Origin: Pezicula radicicola
Lineage: Eukaryota; Ascomycota; Leotiomycetes; Helotiales; Dermateaceae
Assembly: GCA_003008705.1 (NCBI GenBank)
Contig: PDUO01000034.1
Span: 186,001-250,000 of the forward strand
Length of the DNA stretch: 64,000 bases
Direction of reading: 5' to 3'
In this document: positions 1-12,384 of the stretch, piece after piece
How positions within the stretch are numbered: the stretch's first letter is position 1
How the letters are laid out: each line of letters opens with the position of its first letter
The notes under the pieces: model-generated
Database searches by the model: none
What the model was told of the DNA's origin: nothing
What the model saw: the letters and a program-made list of their open reading frames with translations, nothing else
Position numbers and translations under genes: made by a program

Positions 1-909
1 TTGTGCGGTAGCATCGATAATTAGAGATGAGTCTATGATCATTCGGCCGTGTTCGGGGGCTTCGGGAGGGACACATTGGGAGGGGAACTTTGGGCCGAAG
101 ATGGGGATGAGTGCTCCAGCGATGCGAGCACAGAAAGTCGTGCAGACTGCGAGGGCGCAGCTGTATGGCATCCAATAGCCTGTATGAGAGTTAGAGTATG
201 CATCATAAATAATGCAGCGTGGTTTGGAGATATACCTTGAGCGACAAGTGCTCCGCCAGTAATGCTGTGAGTGATCTCTTTCAGACCAGGATTCATATTA
301 AGCATCTTTGCTGGAGTTGTCTGTTGAAGCCTTAGTATATCATCCAAGCATATCCTGCGTAAAGAATTCCAACCTTGGAGTATTTGCAGCACTTGAAGAA
401 GGGCGTAATTCGAACAAGCCCGATATTGTAATCCCACATCACAGTGTAGACCTTCTCGTCTCCGGGTACTTTAAATTCATATTGGAAAACTGCGAACGGA
501 ATCAGTGAAGGATCTCCAATCATTTTCGTCATGGCGTCATACCTTCAAAGCTCTCTCGACCTGTCTTTTCTAAGAAACTCTTCTTCTCGCTGTTGTAAGG
601 AATGTGACGAGCGTATTCCCCGATAGCTCCAATGGGTTTGACTTGAAATCTTTGCACTTCGCGAGTGCTATCCTCGTCTAAGCGGTCAAACGGCGAGTAA
701 TTCACGTCGCCCTTGGTTTTCCCCTTCACGAAGACAGCTCCATCCTTGGTCATCTTCTGCTTGAAGATGGGGTTGGGTCTGGTCGACGGTGAAGGAGAGC
801 CGTATGTTGAAGAAGGTGTGGTGCAGTGTGATGATGACGATGGGCTCGATGGAAGTCCAACTCGAGGCTCCTTTGGAGCAGGGTTGAGGAGGGATGCGAC
901 CGAAAACAT
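1..909 (-). CDS. xbp1: APSES/KilA-N-type transcription factor, Xbp1-like (3' end cut by window edge)
   Basis: Minus-strand gene starting with the ATG at 909-907 and running off the left edge. I read four exons: 909-543, 489-374, 320-236 and 179 to the edge, all with GT-AG introns and matching phases. The N-terminus begins [10 protein letters not shown] and is Ser/Pro-rich. The core contains [31 protein letters not shown] and [16 protein letters not shown], which is the helix-turn-helix block of fungal APSES (KilA-N) DNA-binding proteins. Family knowledge: APSES proteins control sporulation, the cell cycle and stress; the filamentous-fungal group with this [11 protein letters not shown] block is usually named Xbp1. 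The symbol is an assignment by motif, not by search. The gene is divergent from topoisomerase II with about 3 kb between them, suggesting a long leader or complex promoter. The C-terminal part lies outside the window. Confidence 0.8.
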
Positions 910-3243
910 TATGGTAAGAATTGAGGGGTTTCTAATTCTGCAAGTGCGGTAAGGAATTCTTGGGTGCCGGACGGGTTTCCAGAAAGAGGAGGGTTTTGCA
1001 GGGAGTGGAGGCGCTGGTACAGTAGAGCGGTGGGCTAGTGTTTTGATGCTGGCAAACAGATTGAACTCAGGAATGGATTCGTTCTTGAACCTTTTAAGGA
1101 AATAGAAAATGGTTAGTGAGCGAGTGTTGAATGCTTCTTCGATCCTGGTAGCGGTGAAGCGTCTTCTGCAGTCAAGGATATCGAATGTCTCAACGTGTCT
1201 CTCGATAACTATCAGCGAACTCCTGCTGTGGACGCCTCTTTGTTGTCCGTGTCTTGGAATCGACCTGTGATAGATTTGCTATCCGTTTGTATGTCCACCG
1301 CCTCTTCTGAAATCGAGGCGAGACCTGGCAGAAGATGATCTAACGCAGACAGTAGAAAAAGAGTGAAGCTTGGGTGATTGACAAGCCGATTCCACAAAGG
1401 CAATGAACTCCTTAAGAAATTCTCCTGATGATGCGCCGTCAATGAATGTACAAGCTCCGAGATGACGAGGTTTTGCAACTGTCTTCAAACGATATTTAGT
1501 AGCCTTCTCTTGAGCTTCTCCGTTCCCGTGGCCGTGGCCGTCGCCATGGAGCCAGCAGGCTCATTGAGCCACCCATCGCATACGGCTTCTAGAGTTCGAG
1601 GCAAGACGTTCCACCAAAGCTCCAGCAATAGCAAATTTACCGAATTCGGAAGGAAACTAGTAGATGCAGGACAGCGTAGGGACGCCAGAGTAGAGATTTG
1701 TCGTAAGTTTGATACCATCAGATTTGGTGCTAAAGCCCGAACGGGAAGGGAGCTTGTTTGAAAGGGGCATAGGCAAAGATGGATGCATGCTATGCTTGCT
1801 GGCCAGGGGCTTTGTATTCGGCTGGCTGCATCAGTCGCAGGAGACCTACCGGCGGACCTCAGAGCCTTGCGAAGGAGGACAAAGAAATAATCATGTTTAC
1901 CACAATTATAACTTTCTAGGCAGCTTGCTTGACTCGATGCACGTGAGTAGCCAGGACAGCTAGAGACCAAGTCAGCTGCCACCACATGAAAACATCCTTT
2001 GAAATATGTCTTGAAGAGCACTATCAGGTCTAAGATATCCCTGCTAGGCCTCTCATGTCCCTCCCCGACCTCATCAAAGGTATCCTAGCTCCTGCGTGCT
2101 TCTTCGGCCCTTCGAGAAAAATGTGAGGATTCTTCTGCGCCTGCAACTAATGCGGGGACTGCAGCTGTCACTTGAAAGAAGCATGGTAAAGCCAGGGACT
2201 ATATGCACGCAGGCGTTGTATGGCACAACTGGTTGGTTGCTTTTGGCTGTTGCACCCTTCCTGGAGACGGCTACTCAACTAAACTCCAAGAAGACGTGGC
2301 CCTGGGACCTAGTTCAGCAAAAGACAGCAAGAACTCCAAGCGTTTGGTGGAGGTGTGGTGTATAGGTGAAAATTCACAGCAACCAAATATGAGCAACATT
2401 GAGGAAACAAGCAATAGCCGAATTTCTTGCTACTACGGTGTAGCCACCAACGCCTCCTGTCGTAGCACTGAAACTGTGTTACTACACCTACCCTCGAGTC
2501 TTTTCCGTCAGAAATAGTCAGGGCTCGCAACCAAGTCCGGCATCTGCAATGCGGAGAGCCGCCTCCCCCCTAGCGATGTCTTTTGTGTTTTAAACCAACC
2601 ACGTTATCGTCCATGGCCCCTCGACAAACGGAGTGATATGTTCTTGCATTTGCATCTGATGATGCGATAGGGACAGTATGCACAATGCAAGTCATCGTGC
2701 CTAATACTGGTGTACAAGTCTCCTGCTGATACTCGACGATGAAATTCAGTTGGGGGAAGAGGATAGACGAAGACGAGGGTAGGTATTTCTGCCCTCTCCT
2801 CTTTTGTGTGCCACCCACAACACTGGTTTTCTGCGCAACAATCCATCAAGATCACCCAGCCTCCTCAATTAATTGGTCTTCTTGTTGGAATAGAGACTCT
2901 GCAGGTTCTTCCGCTTTTGGGAGAATCGTGATACAAAATCCAAAGCCGTCGCCGTCTTTTTTATTTTTTTACCATTACATGAAAGCTGCGACAGCCGCAA
3001 AAACTGGAGGTTGTTTCAGATGGGAAGAACGCGTGGGTTGTGAGATGATCTATCTAGATTCCTGGGGGCATTGTATGACGAATCTTCGGACTACAGGCTT
3101 AATTTGGAGACGGGGATGCGGTTGATTGCAGAAGTCGGCAGGAATACGCATCGGAAACTTCTTTCCATCATTGAGATGTTCTTGTTGTTGTTGCACGAAA
3201 TGTAGGCGCATTCTCTGGCCCCGTTCCCAAAGCTGGCGTTGGT

Positions 3244-3275
3244 GTTGTAGCGTTGTAGTGTTGTGGTGTTGTCGT
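3244..3275. repeat. Four tandem 8-base units (GTTGTRGY-like)
   Basis: Units GTTGTAGC, GTTGTAGT, GTTGTGGT and GTTGTCGT follow each other without gaps. A simple-sequence tract in the non-coding region; no function inferred. Confidence 0.8.
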
Positions 3276-3515
3276 ATGAAAAGGTTCAAGCGAGGCAATG
3301 ACAACCATCAGAATGTGTTTACTCGTACTGACTAAGCAGTCTTCGCTTTCCATCAGATCCTGGCGCCGCCTCTTGGTTGGGCTCCTAATACATGTACAGT
3401 GCCAAAATTGATAGTTGGACAATGCCCTGTGAGTTCTGCTAGTATTTTACTTATTAGCGTAGTAATAAAAAGACGTGTTCGCATGTCTCTACAAACTAGA
3501 ACGCATTTAGTTTGA

Positions 3516-3605
3516 GATTTGAGCAACTCACTTGATTTAAGTAGCTGACGTGATTTGAGTAAGTCACTTAGATTGAGTAAGTCACTTGATTTGGGTAACT
3601 CACTG
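3516..3605. repeat. Five tandem 18-base units upstream of topoisomerase II
   Basis: Five contiguous 18-base units starting at 3516, 3534, 3552, 3570 and 3588, with consensus close to GATTTGAGTAAGTCACTT. Several units contain a spaced inverted half-site, for example TGAG-CAA-CTCA or TGAG-TAA-GTCA. These resemble separated bZIP half-sites but are not the canonical 7-base TGACTCA. The array ends 362 bases before the topoisomerase ATG. It may be a regulatory minisatellite or merely slippage; nothing in the sequence decides. Confidence 0.85.
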
Positions 3606-3967
3606 TATTTGATACCTAACAGATCGGGCGGTGAATGTCAAATATCAATTGTAGCAGTGCACGCATACGCTTATTAGGACAAACGCTTACTAAGCACTGT
3701 TCGCGAGGCCACCAAAATCGCCTCCTGGTTTGTTAGCGCGACATTTTTACCCCTGGCTTTTGTTTACTACCCCGAGAGGGCAACGGACGAACAAAACAAC
3801 AGTCCTCGAGTGCAGGCTCGAAATAACTCAACACTTGAACAGTCAACCCAACTTCCTTAATTTCATATGAAGCCTTGAGTAATTCGTTTTCACCTCTGGC
3901 AATACCGCCTGGTTGCTCCAATTTCCTTTAAACCACCGTTCCAACGTGTTGGCGCGTACCACACACC

Positions 3968-6900
3968 ATGGCAGACTACGATGATTCCAATTTGGAGGAC
4001 GACGTCTTCGACGATGCCGAATCTGACGCATCTGCCTTCTCCCCAGTCGCACCCATTCCCGTAAGCCTGGTGGCTCTTTCCTGTGACTGCGCGCAAACCC
4101 TTATGACTGATCGCTAATACTATCTAGAAAGCAAAAGCAAAGCCTGTAGCTAAAAAAACTGTCGCACCAAAAGCCGCTAAGGTTCCAAAGGCTACGAAGG
4201 CTGGGCCTAAGAAGACCGTCCAAACCACTCTCAAGATGAAGCCAGTCTCGAAGAAACGCCCGAAGCCTGACACTGACGACGAAAATGATGATCCTAATAT
4301 GGATGAGGATTCTATGCGCGACGCGTCGATGCTGTCAACTACACCACCAGAGGCGAAGAAACAGAAGAAGGAACCCGCGGTAAAGAAGAGCTCTGGAAAA
4401 CCATTGGAGGATATTGCGGATGAGAGCATGAACATGGACGGCCCGTCTGAGCTTGTTCCTAAACCTACGAAGAAGAAGACTGCCACAGATCAATATCAAA
4501 AGCTCACACAACTTGAACATATCATCAAGCGCCCAGATACTTATATTGGATCAGTGGAGGCAACTACGGAGCAGATGTGGGTGTTCAATTCGGAGACCAC
4601 ACAAATGGAGCTGCGCAAAGTTACATTCGTGCCTGGTCTTTACAAGATCTTTGATGAAGTTCTGGTCAACGCTGCTGATAATAAGCAACGAGATCCTTCA
4701 ATGAACGTCATAAAAGTTGTTGTGGACCGAGAGAAGGGAGAGATCAGTGTTGAGAATAACGGTCGAGGTATTCCTGTCGAGATTCACGACGTAAGGACCT
4801 CCACTCTTAAAGACCGAGACAAAGATGCTAACTCAATCTTCAGAAAGAGAAGATTTACATCCCGGAGATGATCTTCGGCCACCTCTTGACTGGTTCAAAT
4901 TATGACGATGACGAGCAAAAGACTACCGGAGGTCGAAACGGTTATGGTGCTAAGCTTTGTAATATTTTCAGTACCGAATTCATACTGGAAACACAAGACT
5001 CGAATACGGGCAAGAGATACAAGCAGACCTGGACTGATAACATGTCCAAGATGGGCAAAGCAAAGATTTCTTCCAACAAGACAGCCGATTTCACAAGAGT
5101 CACTTTTACACCAGACTACAAGCGATTCAAGATGAGCGGCATTGATGATGACTTCGAAGCGCTGGTGAAGCGTCGAGTCTACGATATGGCAGGGACGTTG
5201 AAAGGAGTCAAAGTGTCTTTGAATGGCAGCCTCATCAAGCTAGATTTTAAGAAGTACATCTCCATGTACGCCAAAGCCATCAACAAAGAACGTGGCCTGG
5301 AGGAAGGTGCCGAGACTACTGCCAATACAGTCATAGTAGATGACGATAAGAGCCATAAATCCTGGGAGATTGGGTTTGCAGTTTCGGATGGTTCTTTCCA
5401 GCAAGTATCATTCGTAAATTCGATCGCAACAACCTCAGGTGGTACTCATGTCAACTACATTGCAGACCAGATTTGCGACAAGCTTATTGAAGTCGTGAAG
5501 AAGAAGAACGCCAAAGGAATGGCGTTGAAGTCGAACCAGATCCGTAACCACATCTTCCTCTTCGTCAACTGTCTAATCACAAATCCGGCGTTTACGTCGC
5601 AGACCAAAGAGCAATTGACTACCAAGAAGTCAGCATTCGGTAGCAAGTGTGTTCTCACAGATGACTTTCTTAAAAAGGTCGCTAAGACAGATGCTGTCCA
5701 AAACATCCTTGACTTCGCCCAGAAGAAGGCTGATCAAGTCTTGGCGAAGAGTGATGGCAATAAGCGTTCGCGTATGAGCAACCCCAAGCTCGTGGATGCT
5801 AACTTGGCTGGTACAAGAAGAGGTCACGAGTGTACGTTGATTCTGACAGAAGGAGATTCTGCCAAGGGTCTTGCTGTTGCTGGTCGAGCCATCTTGGATC
5901 CTGATCGCATTGGTGTTTTCCCTCTTCGAGGTAAATTGCTAAATGTTCGCGATGCTTCTGTTGATCAGATATCGAAGAACGCCGAAATTCAAAACATCAA
6001 ACAATTTCTCGGCTTGAAGCACAAACAAGTATACAAAGACACCGTAGGACTGCGATATGGACATCTTATGATCATGGCTGATCAGGATCACGATGGTTCT
6101 CATATCAAAGGTCTTCTTATCAACTTCCTTCAAGTACAGTTTCCCAGTCTTTTAAAACTGCCAGACTTTTTCCGAGAATTCATTACCCCTATCGTCAAAG
6201 TGTGGAAAGGCCCAAATCCAAAGAAGCCACTCAGCCAAAAGTCATTCTTCACGATGCCTCAATATGAGGAGTGGAAAGAGGAACATAAGAACGACAAGGG
6301 TTGGAAACACAAGTACTACAAGGGTCTGGGTACGAGCGCTCCCGAAGAAGGGCAACTTTACTTCAGTAATTTGGATGTTCACTTGAGAGAGTTTGAGACC
6401 ATGAAGCCAGAAGAAGAGGAGCTGATCGAACTTGCCTTTTCAAAAAAGAAGGCTGATGCTCGGAAGGCCTGGCTTGGAAACTTCATTCCTGGAACGTTTC
6501 TTGATCATTCCACGAAGACGCTCACCTACGACAACTTCGTTAATAAGGAACTCATCCTTTTCAGTATGGCTGATAATCTTCGTTCAATTCCTTCAGTCAT
6601 CGATGGTCTGAAACCTGGACAGCGGAAGGTTATTTACGCCTGTTTCAAGCGTAACCTTGTTAAGGATACGAAGGTTGTGGAGTTGGCTGGTTATATTTCA
6701 GAGAACACGGCTTATCACCACGGTGAAGCCTCGATGCACCAGACAATCATCGGTCTAGCCCAGAACTTTGTCGGATCTAACAACGTCAACTGTCTAGAGC
6801 CGAGTGGAAGCTTTGGTAGTAGATTGGCAGGAGGTAGTGATTCTGCATCGCCTCGTTACATTTTCACAAGACTGTCTCCATTTGCGAGACGAGTTTTCTC

Positions 6901-9586
6901 GCAGCTGGATGAGCCACTCTATGAATACAACGTCGATGATGGACGAAAGATTGAGCCTGTCACATACTGTCCGGTTGTGCCTATGGTGCTCATCAATGGC
7001 GCAGATGGTATCGGAACCGGTTGGAGTACGTCAATTCCTAATTACCACCCAGTTGACGTTGTAAACAACCTGAAGCGTCGTATGGGGAGGTTGGAAGGCC
7101 AAGACGGAGAAGAGAAGCCATTTGAGACAATGATGCCATGGTTCCGCGGTTGGAAAGGTACCCCAGAGCCTGCGGGACCGGACCGTTACAAGTTCAATGG
7201 TATAATTGAGGAGGACGGTGACAACGAAGTTGTGATCAAGGAGCTGCCAATCCGCGTGTGGACTGATGACTTTAAAGCCAGATTGGAAGAAATTATCAAG
7301 GCTGAAAAGGTTCCCTCTTTCATCAAGGATTACAAGGAGTTCAACGACCACAAGAATGTTCATTTCGTCATTCAGTTGGACGAGAAGCATATGAAGGCTG
7401 CGCTAGCTGACGGTCTTGCGGAGAGATTCAAGCTCAATAAGACAATCGCCACATCCAATCTTGTTGCCTTTGACCTAAATGGCCAAATCAAGAAATACGA
7501 CAAAGTTGAGGACATTCTTGAGGAATACTTTAATTATCGTATGAGCATGTACACCAAGCGTAAAGCACACCAACTCGGCAAGTTGGAGGCAGAGTATCGC
7601 AAGCTCAAGAACCAGGCCAGATTTGTCACGGAGATCATTGATGGCAAGCTCGTCGTCTCGAAGAAGAAGAAACCTATTCTTGTTGCCGAACTTCGGAAGC
7701 GTGAATATGACGCCTTCCCAAAGAACAGTGATGCTAAGAAAGCAGGCGAGACGGATGATGTTGTTGAGAACGACGAGGAAGTGGCCGATGATGAGGATGC
7801 CGGCGCCAGAGATTACGATTACTTGCTCGGCGTAAGTACTATGCCCCAAAACATCCTTGGACGTTCACTAATGAAATTCTTTTTTTAGTTGCCAATTTGG
7901 TCGCTCACCCAAGAACGCGTGGACAAGCTTAAATCACAAATGTCGAGCAAAAAGGATGAATTTGAAACTCTCAAAGCCTTGAGTGAAAAAGATCTGTGGT
8001 GTCAGGATCTTGACGATTTTGTTGCAGAGTGGGAGAACCAGTTGAAGGAAGATGCCGATTATGACAAGTCCATCCGCAGCACAGGCCGCCGAGCATCGCG
8101 CAAGATCGGCGCTGGCCGAACCACTGGCAAGGGCAAAGCCGCTTCAAAGAAGGATGAAGAATATAATCCGACAAAGTCTAAGCCAAAAGTGGCGAATCCT
8201 ACGAAGGGCATTGTCAAAGTCGAAATGAAGGCTAACCAGCGTTTCATCGACATGTTCTCTCCAAAAGTCAAGCCAAAATCCCACGACGGCGCAGGAGACA
8301 GTGACGGGTTATCTGACGATGATTTTGCAGTCCTAGCAGCTGCCCCTAAGAGCAAGAGTACATCGCGAGCACCGAGTGAGCAACCTACTGCAGTAAATGG
8401 CCGAGCCAAGCGCGCTGCCGCAGCTGCTCCGAAGAACTGGGTCGTCGAAGACGAAGACTCTGAAAGCGACGACGGTCTTCTTGGAGATGTGGCAGATATG
8501 GTTAAAGGTATTGGTGGTGGCAGTGGCAAAGATGCTGCGCCAGCCAATGGACGACTCTCATTGTTTGCCATGTCCCGTCCAGACAGTAGCATGGGCGGCC
8601 GGCCCACTAGTAGCTCTGGCCTTCCGAAACTGAAGGCGAAGGCTAGCAGGAATTTCAACTTGTCAGACGATGACGAGACGAATTACGAGATGCTGGCAAA
8701 GTCGTCTCCACATAAGACGGCTCCAGCACCCAAGGATGATCTCGACAGCTTTCTTTCGGATGAGGATGAACTCCCAGTCATAACTAAGAAAGCCCCCGTT
8801 GCAAAGCCTGTACCCAAAGTTGTCCCGAAGCAAAAGAAGATATCTCCAGTACTATCTGACGATGACGAACCGGTTATTTCGAAGAAACCTGCCCCCAAGA
8901 AGAAAGCCCCCGCTGTTCTGTCAGATGATGATGAAGAGGAGGAACAAGAGGATTTCAAGGTTCTGTCTGAGGAGGAGGATGAAGACGATGAGCTGATCGC
9001 GCCCAAGAAAGCCCCGACTAAGGCTGCTGCAAAACCTGCACGCCCGACGAAGAAAGCCCCTGTTGTTGACTTATCTGAAGAGGAAGACGAGGATGATGAG
9101 CCAATCGTACCCAAGAAAGCTCCGGCTAAGGCTGCTGCTAAACCTGCACCCAAGTCTAGAGCTCCTGCTGTTGACTTGTCGGATGAGGAGGACGACGATG
9201 AGCCCATCGTACCCAAGAAAGCTGCAGCCAAGTCCAAGCCTAAGCCCGCAGCAAAATCTGCCCCCAAGCCGAAAAAGGCTGTTGCGGCATCAAAACCTGC
9301 TGCGTTATCCCCAGCCGCCAAGGCCTACGCCGCTAAGCAGACTAAGCTAAAAGGTAAGAAAGATGAGTTCAGTGACGAGGAGGACGAAGATGTCGAAATG
9401 GAAGATGCCAATTCTTCACCGGCTCCGGCTCCGAAGCCAACGGCAAGAGGTCGACCCGCCCGTGCAGCTGCTGTGACAAAGCCAAAGAAGCCAGTCTATA
9501 TCGATTCTGATGATGACGATACGGACGTTGATGATTTGGATGAGTCCGCCGTTGTGGAAGATGACGAGAGCGAGGATGATTTCTGA
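3968..9586 (+). CDS. top2: DNA topoisomerase II
   Basis: Type IIA topoisomerase: ATP-dependent passage of one duplex through another, nuclear, required for chromosome segregation. Four exons: 3968-4060, 4128-4790, 4844-7831 and 7889-9586, all phase 0, giving 1,813 residues. Visible motifs: GHKL ATPase residues NNGRGIP and DEVLVNAADNK (about 207), the ATP lid GGRNGYGAKL (about 282), the QTK loop SQTKEQLT, TOPRIM EGDSAKG (Glu588) and DQDHDG (Asp665, Asp667, Asp669), and the active-site Tyr924 in SPRYIFTRL. The start is the first ATG, opening an acidic leader (MADYDDSNLEDD). The last 400 residues are a low-complexity tail of acidic blocks alternating with Lys/Pro/Ala modules, typical of the regulatory C-terminal domain of eukaryotic Top2 but long compared with yeast (1,428 residues in total). 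No breaks seen. Confidence 0.98.
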
Positions 9587-10052
9587 TGACCTGGTATGAT
9601 TAGTTTGGCGCGGAGGAGTTTTTGTTCTCTGGAACGGGCAGGATATTGAGAACAAGGGTGGGAGCATCTGGGATAATTGCCTTTTTTTTTTTGCTTATTA
9701 TCAATTGCCTGTGTATCATAGCTGGGTGCCTACGCTTTCTGTAGGTAGCCTGCGGGTTATTAATTTGGGAGGCTGGTTCTGTGAAGCCACTTGTTCGAGT
9801 ACAAAGTAAATGCAGTTAATTGTCTATGAACATCAGTCTCCTTGAAAGTAACAACTGGCTAGTGCCCACGCGTTCGATACTGAAGCAACGCAGACCTTGC
9901 AAGCTCTGTTTATAGCAAAATTCCTAATTATGCTACTTTTAAAGTAATTCAGCATTTGTGTTTGTCTCAAAGGGAAGTCCGAACATGAAAACACCAGTCT
10001 CCAAAAACAGGGCTCCGCTCGTGTAAATGGGTACATTTGTACTAACTCCAGC
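9587..10052. other. 3' flank of topoisomerase II
   Basis: Holds the 3' UTR of top2, including a run of ten T at about 9681-9690, and otherwise nothing recognisable. Confidence 0.6.
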
Positions 10053-10740
10053 CTAGGAAAATATAACTAGTGCTGCGACGCCACAGACATAGTCAACCAT
10101 GGCGCAAACACCGTTCATGGTTGCTCTGTTTGTTGGCGGGAATGATTCGGGTGTGTATGCATACTAATTAATGTCTTATCAGTATTTCTGAATTTCCTTC
10201 CAATATCATGTGAAAGCTCTAAGTCCTTACTTGAATAGCAAACATGAAATTCACAACCGCTGTTGCAACACAATTCCATGCTACTACCGCGTTGTTGGTG
10301 CTTGCCAGCGTGCTCAAACAGAGAAACACTCCTGACAAGATGGTTCCGACAGCCATCGTATAACGTTGCCTTAGTCTTGTCTCGACCATGAAGCCAGCCA
10401 AGATTGGTCCAGAGATCGTACATAGTGCAATATAGCAACATTGCTCGCAAGTGTCGGCTAGTGTGGAGCTGGCATTGATTGATGAGAATTTGGCTTGTAG
10501 ATAAACTAGGAGGAAGAATGAGTAGAGATGGTCAGCGACGCCGATTGCGGCCCAGATCCATATGATAAACGAGGTAGACTTCTAGCCTGCTTCTTCAAAA
10601 AATAGCCAGGTAGTTTTGCAGAAGTAATTATAGATACCAATGGAAAGGTCCAAAGCTACTACAGCACAACCGGTTACATAGATCGAGCTGGCACAATTAA
10701 GCAACGCTATCGTAAAGTAAACCTCCGGAAGCCTTTCGTT
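10053..10740 (-). pseudogene. Decayed MFS transporter, C-terminal part
   Basis: Reading the minus strand from 10740 gives a largely hydrophobic frame ending at the TAG at 10055-10053. After removing one apparent intron (GT at about 10230, AG near 10165) the frame reads through YAYTPESFPPTNRATMNG, the post-TM10 motif (YTPE-FP--RATxNG) of sugar/organic-ion type MFS carriers. Upstream is GPILAGFMVE and a stretch FFEEAG, also seen in this superfamily. A TAG stop at 10584-10582 interrupts the frame, unless it is the 3' splice site of a further intron. No start and no N-terminal half can be found upstream, where the region 10741-11160 lacks MFS motifs. I call it a truncated remnant. Substrate unknown. 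Confidence 0.65.
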
Positions 10741-12384
10741 CTCTCATGAAACGAGGAGTACGTATGATCATAATACCTATATTCTGGCGTTCTTTGAATT
10801 TTGGTTCCAAAGGACTTGCTTATAATTCTAACAGCGAGAGGACTTTCATTAATAGTGTTATTTGTGCGAGGACTTTTGAACAGAATGTTTATGTTGTCTT
10901 TTGTAATACTGGTAGTTGTGGAAGTGAAGAGGGAGAGTATTTTGGGTGTAGCCAGGTTACTTTGCTGTTTATGGGACCGGCTGTTATGTTGGATAGAAGG
11001 GAACAGGTTGTTGTTACTGAGGTTCCGCTTGGGAATGTTTTGGAGGATGCAGAGGTGGTTTGGGGGATTAGAGGGGATGATGGGTCTTGTGGGTGGTATT
11101 TTATGGATAAATGAGGATGGGATATCTTTTTACGATAATTGACCCTTCTGGGCCACTCGGGAGTTTATATTATTATGCTGTTCTCTATTAGTGGGATACT
11201 TTTTACGCGATATATGCGTTGCCTAATCAGATACCCTTTGTTCCTTTTCATATTCAATTATCTATACGAAGTAGAACGCTAGGGACCTCTCTTTTAAACA
11301 TGTCTTAGCAATTTCAATACCTAGAGCTGATAGCCTAGGGCAATTTCAATAGCCCAAGTTGCGACAGCCCGAGGCAGTTGCAACATCGAAGGCTATTGTA
11401 ACGCCTAGGATAGAGAATACATACTCTACCTCACTTATTTCCTTATATAAATTTATCTTATTTATAGTATAAATTAGAGAGTGTAACGTTAGGGTATAAT
11501 TAAATTTTCTAAGATAAGAAGAGAGACAGACACAAGAGCGAGGTCCTCTAAGTAGGGCTCCCTTTGTTTATTTACTAATGGTTACCTAGGTAATAGAAGG
11601 AGTTTCTTTCTTAAAGCTCTTCTTTGCCTTCTACATCCCTACTCTCAAGAGGTAAAGTCCAGTACCTTCTCGCCTCTATTACACAACTCGAATAACTACA
11701 ATTCTCCTATAGAGTGCTAAGCTATGCCGCCTCTTACTAGAAGGTTATCAATAAAGGAAAGGGAGAAACGGGGGGCAAAAGGAGCCTCGCGTCTCGCTCA
11801 CGAAGGTCCTTAGCGCCGGACGCCCCTTTTACGCGAGGGAGGAACACGAAAATTCGAGTTTTTTGATCTTCACCGTCTACTAAATATCTTTACGACAAGG
11901 CAAGATAATTCGGATCCGGCTTGATCGGACGAGACCTCAGCCTTTGCACTACGGGATTCGCACAGAGCGCGCAAGTTTGCGACCGCTGGCTATTCAGATG
12001 AATTAAGCGATTCATGAACTCGTCGGCACAGAGATAGGAGCAGGTGACAGGTCGGGTGTTAGGATTAGTGACACGGCCGCGGTCACGTACTGTACCATAA
12101 AACAATTCCCTCGATTAAACGGTTTCAGGTATCAAATTACTGCTATTTCCCAGAGACAAGCTTTTATTCTCGCTGAAATACCGGTCCCTCCTTAGTCAAC
12201 GTTTTAGTACAGCCTTCTGACTCATCCGGTTAGCATTCGGGATGCGAATCCTACAGTACATAACAGATGTTTGCTTCGTCCCATATGCCCAGCCTCTCTA
12301 AATATAAGACGTGACCTCAAGCCACTGCAACAGCAAAGATAGCCTGAGAGTCAAACGCTACGAATCAATTGTAAATCAGACACA
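10741..12384. other. AT-rich, repeat-like spacer without recognisable gene
   Basis: Contains Ser/Thr/Pro-type open frames without family motifs (10746-11142), a degenerate tandem repeat (11308-11409), an AT-rich stretch (11400-11520) and a GC-rich patch near 11760-11840. The patchwork looks like old transposon debris, but no coding or terminal-repeat structure is left that I can name. Confidence 0.5.
11308..11409. repeat. Three degenerate tandem units of about 34 bases
   Basis: Units begin at 11308 (GCAATTTCAATACC), 11340 (GCAATTTCAATAGCC) and 11374 (GCAGTTGCAACATC), and each ends with a GCCTAGG- or GCCCGAGG-like string. Divergence between units is substantial, so the array is old. Confidence 0.6.

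Larger units (their letters stand above)
910..3967. other. Gene-poor 3 kb between the divergent xbp1-like and topoisomerase II genes
   Basis: I see no gene I can defend here. The longest open frame (1485-2021, minus, 178 codons) has no recognisable motif, no intron structure joining it to neighbours and a biased composition. Long, transcribed but non-coding leaders are common upstream of fungal regulatory genes, so much of this may be the 5' UTR and promoter of the xbp1-like gene. The topoisomerase promoter probably lies in the last few hundred bases, next to the 18-base tandem repeat at 3516-3605. A short 8-base repeat lies at 3244-3275. Confidence 0.6.

Noticed and set aside
1485..2021. Minus-strand frame of 178 codons upstream of the xbp1-like gene
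   Set aside because: No family motif, no consistent intron structure; more likely part of a long leader.
8683..9321. Long minus-strand open frame (212 codons) opposite the topoisomerase tail
   Set aside because: It is the antisense of a low-complexity acidic/Lys-Pro-Ala region, which yields Ser/Ala-rich frames by composition.
10746..11142. Overlapping plus-strand frames of 113-122 codons
   Set aside because: No motif in either frame, and a minus-strand frame is also open; compositional effect in a repeat-like region.
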